Of a stretch of 37,500 nt of DNA, positions 11,601 through 23,122 are shown piece after piece. The position numbers were made by a program, and so were the translations under genes. This DNA comes from Eimeria necatrix. Taxonomy: Eukaryota; Apicomplexa; Conoidasida; Eucoccidiorida; Eimeriidae. Each line of letters starts with the position of its first letter. Position 1 is the stretch's first letter. The DNA is taken from the NCBI RefSeq assembly GCF_000499385.1, contig NW_013653198.1, positions 1 to 37,500 of the forward strand. Direction: 5' to 3'. Below the pieces are notes generated by a model. The model was not told where the DNA came from and did not search any database. It was given only the letters and a program-made list of their open reading frames with translations.

Positions 11601-14600
11601 AGAACTGTTTCGACTGCGGGAAGGCGGAGGTGCACAGTCTAGAAAGGCAAAACTCTTGCATGACAGTACGATTGGCACCCTATGTAGCCTGTAGTGATTT
11701 AGAACCAGTGGTGTCTGCAAAATTCTTGATATGCCTTCTCAGAGAGTCGGCGATGCCATTCGCCCCTGCAACTGTGATATCTCGACAAGGAAAGCCCCAT
11801 TCGTGCTCAGCACCCTTCGTAGTATTATTCGTTTGCATTCTTTGGCAAGTGGTGAAGGCAATCATGGTGGACAAGGAAACGGGATTCAAAGTGAGTTATT
11901 GGGCCTTTGTGCTATTAGACCTCAGCTAACTGAAACCCTAGCCCCAAATACCGCCAAGTAGCTTCAACATTTATTTAGCACTGAGGCTTGTTTTCAGTTT
12001 TTAAGTATTAAGCCGCAATAACTGGTGTGACTGGTTCTGGTGGCATGTGGTTGCGTTGTGCAGAACATGCTCAAAATTTTGGGAATATCCGACAAGATTT
12101 TGTGGCTGTCTTGGTATCTCTTCTTCATTCTCTACAACGTACCAGCCCTTTCGGTGGTGGCCGTGCTATCTAGGCATTTCGCCTTCACCCTGAGTGACAT
12201 CTGGTTTATTGTGGCGCTATTGTCGTTGGCATTGTTGGCATCCATTGCCTTCGCCTTGGTAGTCACCGCCGTTTTCACGGACGGAAACCTTGCAGGTGAG
12301 TACAAAATATGCACAAGACGATTTCCTAACACCCGGGGTTTCTTAGTGGCTCAGATCTGCACCTTTTTTCAAATTGCTTTCCCCTGCAGTCCTGCATCGT
12401 GGAGCCCTTTGGCACACACAGTGTTAGTGTCCGCTGGGTGTCCTGTGCTCAGCAATGGCCGCTTGCGCCTGGTATATCCTTATTTGGGTCCCCATTGTTT
12501 GTCAACGGTTCGGCAGTGCAGCATGGGACCCTCGTTTGCAGTGGTCCATCATGGTTGCCTGCCCTGCAGCGGCACTTGGCGTGGTAAGCACCAGGCCCAA
12601 TAGACAAAGACAAACTGCCGTTTTATGCTTGAGTCTGTGTCTATGTAGGTGTACCGGATTCATCCGCATATTTGAACTAGTGCATATATATGCGTATGCG
12701 CACATGATTAGGTTTGTAAGCACAAGACCGCATGCAGATGCGCTAATTCCCTTGCGCACCTCTGTTTGCATATGTACATATACAAAAGTAAATAAATGTA
12801 CCCTTCTGTGTAGTATTATAATGCATCAACTGAACAGGCTAAGCTCACTGCCCCACCACCTGCCCATGTGCTCTGCCTGCGCAGGGAATTGATATTGCCT
12901 GGATTTTCAACGAACCTTACGTTGGAGGCATCCGCAGGAGCACTGCTAAGTGAGAGGTTCTTCCTTGAGTTCAAACGCAATCAGGTCCTTATAAATATAG
13001 GCGCTTTTTTCCGGCTTATCCGTTTTTGCACAACTACATGCACAACTGTGTGGTGGTTCTTTGTGTACGAAGCTTCCCTTCTCTCGGTATCACATTGGCG
13101 GACACGTACATGGCTCTGGGCTTGAGCACTGTTCTCTTCACTCTCCTAGGAGCCTACCTGCACAAAGTATTGCCAAGTAAGCGGGTTAAGAAAACCAAAC
13201 CAGGGCTTTCTAAAATGCCTACGTAGTTAAGTGCCCTCTCCTCTTACCGCCCCTACACTGTTAGTTCTTGAACTGATGCTCATTGACTGCGCTGGAGCCT
13301 ACGGGTGATCGTTCCGTGTCTGTAGCATCCAACGGGAGCCCAGAACATCCGCTTTTCTTCCTGGCCCCCATTGTGTCCTGCGCGCGCCGCTGGCTTTGCT
13401 TTTCATGTTGCCGTCCACACGGAAGCTCGCGGCATGGGTTGCCGCGTGATCCTGAGGGCATCCGCAGGGCTTACGATGATACGTTCAGCATAAAAAGCAG
13501 AGGAAGCGATGAAGACTGCAAGGTACGGCCAGCCAGCAGCTAGCGCAGCACTGGTAGTGGGTCCCTTCACTGGATTGGCGGCTTTGGGTTTGTAGGGTAG
13601 AACTTAGAGCTCCTTTTTTCTGCCATTTGGTCGCACTCATTAGTCCTGAAGGGCCGCCACTTGGAAACAATAATGGTACTTGTATCGGCCTAAAATGCCT
13701 CTTCATTCGATGTTGACTGTTCTGCAGCTTCTCCTTGATGTTCGGGGAGTATGCAAAAACTTCCGCACTTGGCGGACTCGGAAGTGCGCCCGCGGATCGG
13801 TTCAGGCAGTCAAAGGCGTTTCGTTTCAAGTCTACCGTGATGAGATATTTGGACTTCTCGGTCAGAACGGAGCTGGAAAGTCCACTTTGATTTCCGTCAT
13901 AACGGGCTCTCTGGCTGCGACCAGCGGAGATGTCACCATTGGTGGAGTGTCGGTGCGGCACCACCCGTCTCACGCGCGGTGCAACATTGGGTGAATAATC
14001 AGCACAACAGCAGGCTAGTTTTGTTCAGTTTATAAGTGCGATGGCTCTGGTTTTTGAACTCTTGGCCCGAGGAAACGTGAAAACTTTCAGGAATGCCCAA
14101 TGCCCTACTTTGCTTCCACTAACCGTCAGACGCTTTCCTCCTGCTGTGCTTTCTGTGGCTCCTCGACTCTCAGGTACTGCCCTCAGTTCGATGTGCTGTT
14201 GCCCTATTTGACCATTGAAGAGACACTGTGGCTCTACGCAGCCCTTCGCGGGATTCCTAGGGGTCGCCGTAAAGAAGAAGTAGCGGAGCTAGTAATGATG
14301 GTAAAGTTTGGAGGCTAGGCCCGTCTTAGACCTCATTATCTTTGCGTTATATATGTGCGCGTGAAGCTTTTCAAGCGCCACTGTTACTGTATTCAAACCG
14401 CCTCCACAGCAAATGCCCTTTTGCTGCTCTTGCCGTAGTTTTTGGTTACTTCCAATCACTGAATCCACTAAAATTGCTATTGATTTCAGATGAGGCTCTC
14501 GGAAATGGCCAAAGTCCAAGTGGGAGCTCTCAGTGGTGGCTGGAGACGACGCGTGAGCAGTTCAGTTGCCTTCCTCGGCAACCCCACTGTTGTCTTTCTC

Positions 14601-17600
14601 GACGAGCCCACGGCGGGTAAGGCATGTGATGCGATTTTCCCTTAATCGCAATATTTGTTTTTGTCACCCAAAGCCAAGTTCGCGCAACAAAGTGCTCTAA
14701 TTGGCTTCGCGTGTTTTTTCCTCCTTACTGTCACCACTGTGTGTAGAGTGGCAAAGTATGGCTTTCTCTCATGCAGTATGCAATATAATTTGCTTTTTGC
14801 AAATCCCGTTTTCTATAGGCATGGATATTCTTTACCGGAGAACATTTTGGGACTCCGTGAGAGGCCTGAGCAAAGGCCGCTGCATTGTGCTCATCACCCA
14901 CATGATGGAAGAGGCAGATTACTTATGCGACCGTTTGGCTATAATGGTTGACGGAGTGATTGCATCGGAGGGGACGGCACTGGCACTTAAATCGCGGTGG
15001 GCAAATAGGGAGATAGTAAATTAAGAAAGAGCCTAAGTTGGAGCGCTTGCTCTCCGTATTGCTTCACTGCCCCTATGCTAAATATTTTTACTGTCTGCCT
15101 TTCTGGGGAAATGCTTTTGTACTCCAGATTCGGAAGCGGCTATATCATATCCATTATATTCCAGAAGAAAGACGAGCGCGAGGAGCAGCAGGCAAAGAAG
15201 AGGCTTAAGCAATTGCTGCAGACATTTGAATATCCCCCTGCCATCAAGGAGGTGTCAAGGCACGAGCTTCGCATCATTTCACCATTCTGCCACTCCTTCC
15301 AGCTTCCGCTGTGAGTCACTGCTGTTATTTTAAATGTGGAAATGTAATATACGGAGGTAAAGTATAGGAGTGTCCCATTGCCAGAGCAACTTGGTGTAGA
15401 TTGAGAGCTTCTTGGCTCTACCTATGCAGGAAAACCCGCCTCAAAGTGGATGGCGGGCATCCTCCTTGGTTTCCCTCAATGAGATATGGTAACTACTACG
15501 GTTAAATAGACTTTTGCATTGTTGCTTGATGCATGCGTTTCTTTTTCAGTCTCTTTTCTGAGCTGGAAAATCGGGGTGCCATCTACGGAGTTGAGAGCAC
15601 TGTTCTTGGGTTTGCCTCCTTAGAAGAAGTGTTCCTTAATGTTGTCCGAATCGCCACGCAAAGGCGTTCACCGGATTTGCAACACAAGAAAAACAACAGG
15701 AGCAGAGGCTCCATTCGAGATGCAAGTAATAGTGGAAATGCTGCAGTGGAGGCTTCTTTGCCGAGACCAAAAGAGCCGAAAGGTTCAGTGCCTTCCTCTG
15801 CAGCAGCTACGCTTCCTCTTAGGTGAGGAGGAATACATAAAAGCAGGGGCTGTTTGTGTACTTTCGTTTGTTTTGCCATACCTGTACACATCTCAAGAAG
15901 ACCTTTTGTGTCTTTTCTTGATCTGCGAATATTTATTTCTCGTCTTAGTCTTCTCAGACTTGTCGTGTATGCTGTCTGGAGCCTAAAGAAAGCCCCGCAG
16001 CCGTTCTTGCATGCTGCACACTGGAATGTAAGGACTCCACCTTTTGTGCGTGCAGGAACCAAGAGGGAAATATTCCCAGTCGTTCTCTCAATGAAACTTC
16101 CAGGAAGCCTCAACCAAACGCGTCAATCACCAGGCCGCAGGAATCGGGTAAAGAGGGAAGCCAGAAAGAGGGTTGGACCCTCGGGAGTTCGTCTTCAGCA
16201 GACTACGCCTCAGACAGTACACTTCAGACCCGACACTCGAGCTGGCTGTCTGCTTATCAAACCAGCAAGGGCTCTAGACGAGGCTTCCTATGGCAACTTG
16301 TAGTTTTACGTGCATTAGTAACCAAAAGGCTTCGTCTACTTTACCGCGGTGAGCCAGCAGACTGTAGATTTCCATGTGAGAAGGGCTTAGCAGCGCTGCT
16401 GCTGCTTTGTCTGTAGAGCAAGTATACTTTTCCACTGCATATGTTTGCTTCTGTTTTTCTTAATGTGTACTGCAGATTGGGCTCTCGTAACGGTTTCGTT
16501 CCTCATTCCACTTATCCTGATGGGTCTAACGCTTTACCTGCGAGGCGAGTGAGTCAGCGCTAAGAACTGCTGCGCCTCTAGCACGCCCCTGCACTCTTTC
16601 TTATCCTGAATATGCAGTAGGGTGCTGCAGCAACAAATAAATTACATTTCTAATTATATTTTCTTCTTTTCCCTTACCTAAGCTCCCGTGTCCCTCCATT
16701 ATACTCTGATTCTTTCCCCAGGAAGTCGGAGCCTCGCGTTCCCATCTCGGGTCAGCAGCTTTTCGAATACCGACTGCCCAAGAGCATTCACTCAGAAGTG
16801 CCCTACGGAGGTTCCGGCTGGGTCGTCGAAGCTCTTGACCAGTGCTACTCAGTAGGTGTTGCACTAAGTGTAACTCCAAGGATGAGCTGGGTTGGTATTG
16901 TTTGGGGGGCAAATTTTTGTATTGTCTTGCAGCAATAAGGAAAGTTTATACATAGTATAGGGCATGTGCTTCAGGGCTTAGTCTTCATCGTGCGGTTAGG
17001 AAATACAACATATGGGCTCCCATTTCTGAAGTACTCTTCATATTCCCTGCGTATAATCGCAGCCCTACATGACTCACCAAAACGTTTCCAAAAAGGCCAA
17101 ATCCAATGACGGCATGTACGCACTTCTCCTCGACGAGTACTATGGGTCTCATCCAATCCGCTTCGGCGCCTACGTGGTGCCTGGAGGCCAACCAGACATA
17201 AGCGATGCAGCAAACCAGTTGGAAGGTGAGCAGGCACTTGAATTTGTAGCGGCAGACAAGATGCCAGCAAAAGCAGCTGCAGCAGCAGCAGCGTGCCGCT
17301 GCAACTAGCAGTCTTGCTGCTTCTCTCCTTTCCTAGAAAGCACAAAAGAGGCTAATGTACAAGCAAGAATTGAAGTTTTATGCGAGTCTGTGTGATCTCT
17401 TGCAGTTACCATCTGGCATAACTCCACTCTGCGGGACACGTTGCCGTTGCACTATAGCCATTTTCTGAACTGCATAGCGCAGCAGCGCACAGGAGTGGTG
17501 GATGCCGTCTTCATTAGGTGGGCACTGAGTTAATCAATCACTCTTGCTGCGTGCTTTATGATGGGCCCTTGGTGGATAGTCTTGGGTTGAAGTCCAGCTG

Positions 17601-20600
17601 TGCGTGTAGCATAGAGGCCCCATTCTAGGCTCTTTCTCTTGCGTTGCTCGTATCCTTCATATTCCAGCAATCAGCCGTTTGAAGACAACGACGACAAGGC
17701 TTTGGACGGCATCGTGGTGGCCTTCTTCACAATTATTGCGTATTCATTTGTGGCGGCCGGAGTGGGTAAAGTCTGCATAGTGGAGAGAGTGCGAAAGGTG
17801 CGCCACCAGCAGATTCTGGCCCGCGTCACTCCTTTTCAGTACTGGATCTCCAGCTACATTGTCGACATCATCCTGCTCATACTTCCCTGCTCAATCATCT
17901 TCGGAATGATACTTTGGGTCGATGTTACACCCCTCGTAAGGCCCCACAGAAGACCTATGCACGCAGCAGCAAGGCCAGCAGCTTCGATATTTGCCAACAC
18001 CAATTCACGTGGACGGCTACGTTCAACTTTTTTGAAAATTAGCTTCGGCCCGCCAGCGCATGTTATGTAGTCGCAAATCCCATGAGATTAGTCACTTGGC
18101 GTGGTTGAGCAGTCAGGCAGTTACATAGTTGAGATTCTCATATACTTGATATAATCATCCCTTTATAGCTACTTCCTTCTTAGTGTTCTATGCAGGCATG
18201 AATGGGGCCATCAAGCCTGCTGCTTTCGTTTGCCGACTCAGAGCTTGTATTATTCTGTTGCTTCTATTCTTCTTTTCAGGTTGGGCCTCATCAGCGCGGA
18301 GCGTTCCTTCTTGGCTCGTTGTTGTTCTGTTTATCCGTTTGTCCCTTGGGCTATGCGATATCTATGGGTGTCGACTCGCCTATGACTTTTGTCATTGTGA
18401 TGTTGCTGCTGGGATGGTCCTTGCCGTCTATTCAAGCCCTCTTCACCGAAGTCAGCGGACTTCAGGGGATGTACAGCAAATACCTGAGATATATATTCAT
18501 GTTGCTTCCCCATGCTGCGCTGTGTGAGGTAAGGATCGCAAGTTTGTGTTGTTTCTAAAGCTAGCATTTTCCTATGTTGTGCCTGCCTTGCCTTGGGCAA
18601 GCATTATTAGCTGTCAACAAAGAGCTTTCCGATGCCGGATCCCCAAACAGGCCTGCAGGTTGCGTGCATTGCTGTTTTTCAGTTTCTTGTGCATGTGCAA
18701 ACACACTTTTAAACTTGTGTGAATATATGCATGTAGGGCACTTGACAAGTTATCTAATGGGTTATATATTCTTACCAGTAGATACAGTGCTTTAAGCGTA
18801 TTCAAGTCCTTGTCGCAGAAAGTGAACTTAATGAAATGGAGCTTCTGGCCGCAGGATTGACCGATTTGTGCTGCGACTTCGTTTCACAGCTGTTGGGTAA
18901 CTTGGCGGTGATGAATCAGCTGACCGGCGGTTCCGTAAAACCTGCCGAGTTGGTGAATTGGATGGAGTTCGGAAAGACCGGCTGCCCGCTGCTTTACCTG
19001 GGCACCACAATATTGCTCAACTGGGCAATCTGCATAGCTGTTGACTGTGCCATTAACTACCCCATGTCCAAAGCCAGGGCCCAGGCCACCCTGCACAAGC
19101 TGCTGCACGCACTTATCCGCCCTGTCACTGTTAGGGTTTCAAAAATATGCAATTTCTGCCTTCGCCGGCGTAGCCGCATTGCAAGCAGTGAAGGCCTCAC
19201 AGCGGTAGAGAGGCAGGGCAGGCGGTGCACCTCCCTCTTCATCGCAGGAAAAATGAACAACAGAGCTCTCTGTCTTCACGTCAAGGTGAGCTGGCTTAGT
19301 TGCCGGACCTGCTTGTTCATTGCTACAACGGTAATTAATAACGAGTTGTGTTCATTTTTGCACTGACACATTTGCTGTTCAAAAATAGCACAAGCTGGCT
19401 TGCTGATTGCTTGGCGCATGTCGTGGGCTTCAGAGCAACGGGCGTATTTTGCATGCGCCTGAATCTTTGTCCTGTGAACCATATACCGTGATCTGATGCA
19501 GTAGAAAATTCGTTATTTGAGGCTTTCCATATATAGAACAGTATTGCTTTGTTTGTTAATGCAGGACGAAGAGGCGAGAGCAGCCGCCGCAGTCAACCGA
19601 CTGCGGCAGCGTTCCCGAGTTGACAAATTTGGGGTGTCTTTAGATCATCCTTCCAGCATTGGAGATATTGGTGATAGTTCGCCTGCAGACAATAATGTGT
19701 TTTCTCCAGATGCTGCTGCTTTGAGCAAGGAAGAATCCGAGCTGCCGCTCGTTGTATACAAACTTGAAAAGACCTATCCTGCACCCCTGATAAAGCGGTG
19801 CTTGGGATGCTGCTGCCCCCAAGTTTGCCTCTGGTGCCGGCCGCTGTGTCGCTGCTGCAAACGTGCACAGCCAACTCGAGCCCTTAAAGGGGTTTCTTTC
19901 TGCGTCCCCAGAGGCAGCTGCTTTGCATACATTGGTACGTTGTGCCGCTAGTTCGCATGCAATACCCTTGCTATTTGGTTCACTGGTCCTGTCTATCTCC
20001 TCTTGGAACGCCCATTTAGTGAACTCCTCTGCGGAATGTTCGAATTCTTTCTTCCGCTGTTTCTGGAATTGTCCAGTAGCTCTTGCATGCGGATTTTATA
20101 TGTATCTGCTTGCCTTTCGTTAGGTGTGAACGGATCTGGAAAGTCGACTACTTTCAATATTTTGAGCAGTCTGATGTGTCAGTCTGGCGGATCTGTCTTT
20201 ATTGGGGGTTGGGATACATTTGTGCACACGAAGAAGGCGCGCGAGAAGCTACACTACTGCCCACAAGCCGGTAAAGAGTTACTTCTGTAACACCGCCAGT
20301 GCAGCGCGCTGTTGCCTTAAAGCATACACATGCTGCTTTTCTGGTTTCCCCCTCACTCAATATTGCGCACTTGTCCTTTTTGCATGCATGTGATGGCAAA
20401 TGGGACTGGTAGCATTACCACAGTGGTGACTGTGAGCTTAGCAGACCTTGATGGCCTGAGGAGCTACAGCCTTCACAGCAACTTGACTGAGCAATTTTGT
20501 GGGCTGCTGCTGATTGGTCTTGCAGATGCTCTATTGCCCACACTGACTGGAGCTGAGCATGTCTACCTGTACGGCTTTTTGTTGGGCCTGAGCGGCTCTC

Positions 20601-21473
20601 GTCTTCGTCGCTTTTGCTCGGATTTCTTCGATGCGATTGGCTGCAAGAAGCACATGCACAGTTTAGTCAAGTCCTATTCAGGAGGCACGAAGCGAAAACT
20701 GAGCTTGGGCATCGCCATGCTGGGAGAAGTGGACTTGCTGCTTCTAGACGAGCCCACTTGTGGAGTGGACCCGGAAAGCCGGCAGGTGCTGTGGAGGATG
20801 ATTGAGGACGCCAAGAATAGCCAACTCACTGGCAAGGCAGTGGTTTTAACTTCCCATTCCATGGAGGAGTGCGAGGTCTTGAGCGACCGGCTGGGCATTA
20901 TCCACAGGGGCAAAATGATATGTCTGGGCACCTCTGCTGAGCTGAGGTCCCACTACGGCCACGGCTACCAGATTGAATGCGTCTTCGAGGCAGCAGCAGT
21001 TGCGAGAGACCCTTCACTGCCCCGCCGCTTTGTCAGCACTCTCCAGAAAGCTCTGCCCGCACTCCAAGTGCTCCACCGCATGGCCTACAAAGTCACTGCC
21101 TCCATCGTGAAGGGGGATGCGTCTCTTGCTACGATATTCCGCGAAGTTGAAGCAGTCAAGGTGAGCTCGAAGACTTCAGCAACAGATTTGCAACTGCAAG
21201 TTTCCCTTACTGGTGTTTTAAAGCCTGAAGGGGAAGGGTAACACAGGCATTTGCGCCTTGCAAACCTATAACACTGCCTGTCGTGTGTTGTTTACACTTT
21301 GATGCAACGAGGCTTAAACATTTCATGACCTAGGCTCAATGAAATACGGGAAGTGAAAACAAACGGGTTTTGAGACCTACACCACAAGCAGTCTCAATGG
21401 ACTTGAACAGCGGGCGGCGATTTACGCTGCTGCTGTTCGCTGCCAGCGCACCTGTTGCTGCTTTTCCGATCGT

Positions 21474-21506
<33 letters not shown>

Positions 21507-21610
21507 AGGCGCATTTCGCTGTGGAGGCCTACATGGTCTCTGAGACCACTCTGGAGGAAGTTTTCGTTGAAGTCAGCCAACGCGCTGACAGGGGCGCAAT
21601 GGGCGCGTGA
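7837..21610 (+). CDS. ABCA-type full ABC transporter, 35 exons
   Basis: This is a full transporter of the ABCA (lipid/sterol) subfamily, about 2,254 residues, normal for the family, acting in a membrane. The ATG at 7837 follows an in-frame TGA. Exons: 7837-8422, 8612-8664, 8958-9054, 9250-9432, 9658-9842, 10030-10264, 10411-10497, 11093-11229, 11299-11334, 11386-11510, 11571-11665, 11811-11890, 12064-12295, 12453-12583, 12885-12949, 13073-13176, 13326-13522, 13728-13990, 14174-14300, 14490-14616, 14819-14996, 15128-15310, 15550-15822, 16056-16348, 16476-16548, 16722-16851, 17063-17225, 17406-17517, 17668-17935, 18280-18528, 18842-19285, 19565-19934, 20124-20270, 20526-21160, 21509-21610. All junctions keep phase with GT-AG introns. 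Least certain are the starts at 10030 and 18842 and the 51-bp intron 11335-11385. Order: TM1, exofacial domain, TM2-6, NBD1, linker, TM7, exofacial domain, TM8-12, NBD2. Substrate is not readable from sequence. Confidence 0.93.
8958..11510 (+). other. ABCA first exofacial domain
   Basis: Exons 3-10 encode the large loop between TM1 and TM2. It is soluble, carries several Cys (MNCNFADY, LCNSATN, DCQQLRQ) and possible N-glycosylation sequons such as NST in YTPYNSTTYF. The loop is little conserved between ABCA proteins, so exon choices rest on phase and splice signals. The short exon 9 and 51-bp intron that follows are the weakest calls. Confidence 0.65.
11571..13176 (+). other. ABCA first transmembrane bundle (TM2-TM6)
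   Basis: Exons 11-16. The family hallmark after TM2 is present: VVKAIMVDKETGFKNMLKIL runs into GISDKILWLSWY, equivalent to the coupling segment of ABCA proteins. Hydrophobic helices follow, then NLAAMAACAWYILIW, matching the conserved ANLAAA motif. The last helix (ADTYMALGLSTVLFTLLGAY) ends HKVLP, matching the usual VFPG exit. Confidence 0.85.
13728..15822 (+). other. ABCA nucleotide-binding domain 1
   Basis: Exons 18-23, starting at about residue 877. Walker A GQNGAGKST is at about 921-929, the Q-loop GYCPQFDVL at about 964-972, signature LSGGW at 1020-1024, Walker B VVFLDEP at 1040-1046 with the catalytic Glu at 1045, and H-loop VLITHMMEEAD. The signature has Trp where ABCA proteins usually have Met or Gln, and the D-loop reads AGMDI rather than the usual GxDP. 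The conserved SLEEVFLNV closing motif follows. Confidence 0.9.
15640..16290 (+). other. ABCA cytosolic linker (regulatory-type region)
   Basis: The end of exon 23 and most of exon 24 encode about 140 polar residues rich in Ser, Lys, Gln and Asn between NBD1 and TM7. Exon 24 (16056-16348) has no internal Met and ends in LWQLVVLRALVTKRLRLLYR, the family-typical lead-in to TM7. The many Ser/Thr next to basic residues fit a phosphorylated linker, by analogy only. Confidence 0.75.
16476..19285 (+). other. ABCA second half: TM7, second exofacial domain, TM8-TM12
   Basis: Exons 25-31. TM7 is WALVTVSFLIPLILMGLTLY. The exofacial part includes VTIWHNSTLRDTLPLHYSHF, matching the conserved FNNxxYHALP region. 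VERVRKVRHQQILARVTPFQ then YWISSYIVDIILLILP correspond to the conserved ERxxKAKHLQ...G...YW segment. After TM12 about 70 basic residues (FCLRRRSR and following) link to NBD2. The acceptor before exon 31 (AAATGGAG at 18841) lacks a pyrimidine tract, so that boundary may be a few codons off. Confidence 0.8.
19565..21610 (+). other. ABCA nucleotide-binding domain 2 with cysteine-rich insert
   Basis: Exons 32-35, from residue 1838. DEEARAAAAVNRL is the usual DED(V)xxER lead-in. A cluster of nine Cys lies at 1916-1935, just before LKGVSF. Walker A GVNGSGKST is at 1961-1969, Q-loop YCPQAD near 2004-2010, signature YSGGT at 2060-2064, Walker B LLLLDEP at 2080-2086, D-loop CGVDP, and H-loop His 2120. 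Motifs are all intact, so this site should hydrolyse ATP. The last exon supplies AYMVSETTLEEVFVEV, the ABCA C-terminal signature. Confidence 0.92.
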
Positions 21611-21683
21611 GGCTTTCACTCCCCCCCGCCCTCTGGGCAGCAATGCTGGCCTGGCCAAATGAGAAGAACAAAATGCAATTCAA

Positions 21684-21766
21684 CTCGAATTTCATGTCGA
21701 ATTTCATGTCAAATTTCATGTCGCATTTCATGAATTTCATGTCGAATTTCATGTCGAATTTCATGC
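21684..21766. repeat. 12-bp tandem repeat in the ABCA 3' flank
   Basis: The unit TCGAATTTCATG is repeated about seven times with small changes, 74 bp after the transporter stop codon, so probably in its 3' UTR. One copy is shortened (TGAATTTCATG). Confidence 0.85.
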
Positions 21767-22094
21767 CACCATGCAAGCCTGGGCAGAAACCAAACGCGGT
21801 TTAAATTTCACATTTTGTTCACCCAGGATGCAGTGAAAGGGAAAAAAACAAGTACTTTATCCTTAAGTGGCATTTAAAATACAGCACGAGTATTAGGCCG
21901 AGCTGCCGGCCAACAGACGCATTGGCTAGGCGCGCCAGACACAGTAGCTTGCTGGCTTACTAGCCCCGAGAAGCACTGGCTAGCTCTGTTTGTCTTGATA
22001 AGTCTAATTAGGTTTTAATTTCAAGTTATCTCGCAGTTGGTGGCACTGTTGGCGATGGCCTGAAGCGCCCAGGCTTAGATCGACTGCCTACTAT

Positions 22095-22166
22095 TATCTG
22101 TGAAAAGTAAAGTGTCCTGATACATGTATGTATCTGTGAAAAGTAAAGTGTCCTCATACATGTATA
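22095..22166. repeat. 36-bp direct repeat, two copies
   Basis: TATCTGTGAAAAGTAAAGTG begins at 22095 and again at 22131, followed in both by TCCT, one changed base and ATACATGTAT. It lies between the transporter and EF-hand genes. Confidence 0.85.
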
Positions 22167-23122
22167 TATGTCCCTGTGATGTCAAAATGCCTTATGAAAA
22201 GCAGTTCTGATTTGTGAGTGGCCAGGGAGTAAGCTTTTCCTTTAGAAAAAGAAGCCAACAGAGGCACTTCAACGGAAACAAGTGGTAAAGTCCTTAAGGG
22301 CTGGAGGGGGGCGGCGGAATACGGCGCGTCGTGGCTTGCTGGGTAAGTTAAAGTGAAACTCACTAGTATTGAAACTTAGAGTGTAAATGCACACAAAGTG
22401 CAGCCACAATGCCCGATAATGTGGTGAGCCTATCATTCCACGGAATTCCGAAAAATACAATGTTCTTATTTTCATCTTAAGGTAAAAACGTACGCAACTC
22501 AAAGGCTTGAAAGGGGCCACTTTCCAGCACACAACAGTACGGTACAAATCCCTAAAATGTGAACATAGTGACACGGCCCAGAAAAGAGAGGCATTAGACA
22601 TGCAAAAAAGGCACATACAAAGTTGAAAACAAGCGACCATGTGCCACGGGCCCAGATATAGGGGAGTAAACTTCTCAAAGTAACCTTCTGGCTTATTTAT
22701 TAGTATTTTCTGAGCCAGAGTTTAGCTAAACTGAGTGCTTTTAGCTGTGTAGAGGGTTCAGTGCAGGGCGCTCAGCCACTCCGCGAATCGGGCAGCAATG
22801 AAAGCAGATCTTCACTGCGAAGAAAATAATCAAACAGCTCAATTAATGAATCAAATGAGTGTATTAATTCAAAAGAATCTGTGATTATTTTCGAGAAAGC
22901 ATTTGATTTTGTGTGGGCTGCACACGAAGTTGTGGACAGCTCTCCATTCGGCCCTGGTGTCCTGCAGCCAATGATGGCTGTGGTCCAGTGGGACTGCTGG
23001 GCCGATCATGTGTCGGGTTCGCCTTTGCTGCCCCATTTCTTTGCCTAATTTATTCAATTTATTAATTTGAATTGCCTCTAATAACTTTAAGCTTTTAATT
23101 TTTTAAGCTTTCACCGGCCAGG
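22167..23122. other. Intergenic region, no supported gene
   Basis: AT-rich sequence between the end of the ABCA gene and the EF-hand start codon. Minus-strand frames (22154-22640) lack splice signals and family resemblance. The EF-hand promoter should lie here; no motif stands out. Confidence 0.5.

Noticed and set aside
12388..12452. Exon starting after CCCCTGCAG at 12388 in the ABCA gene
   Set aside because: It meets a stop; joining 12295 to 12453 yields the conserved NLAAMAACAW segment.
20330..20525. Upstream part of the long plus-strand frame before NBD2 exon 34
   Set aside because: It is intron read-through; the family sequence begins only after TGGTCTTGCAG at 20525.
21684..22166. CRISPR-like array
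   Set aside because: Units are contiguous tandem repeats without unique spacers, in a eukaryotic context.
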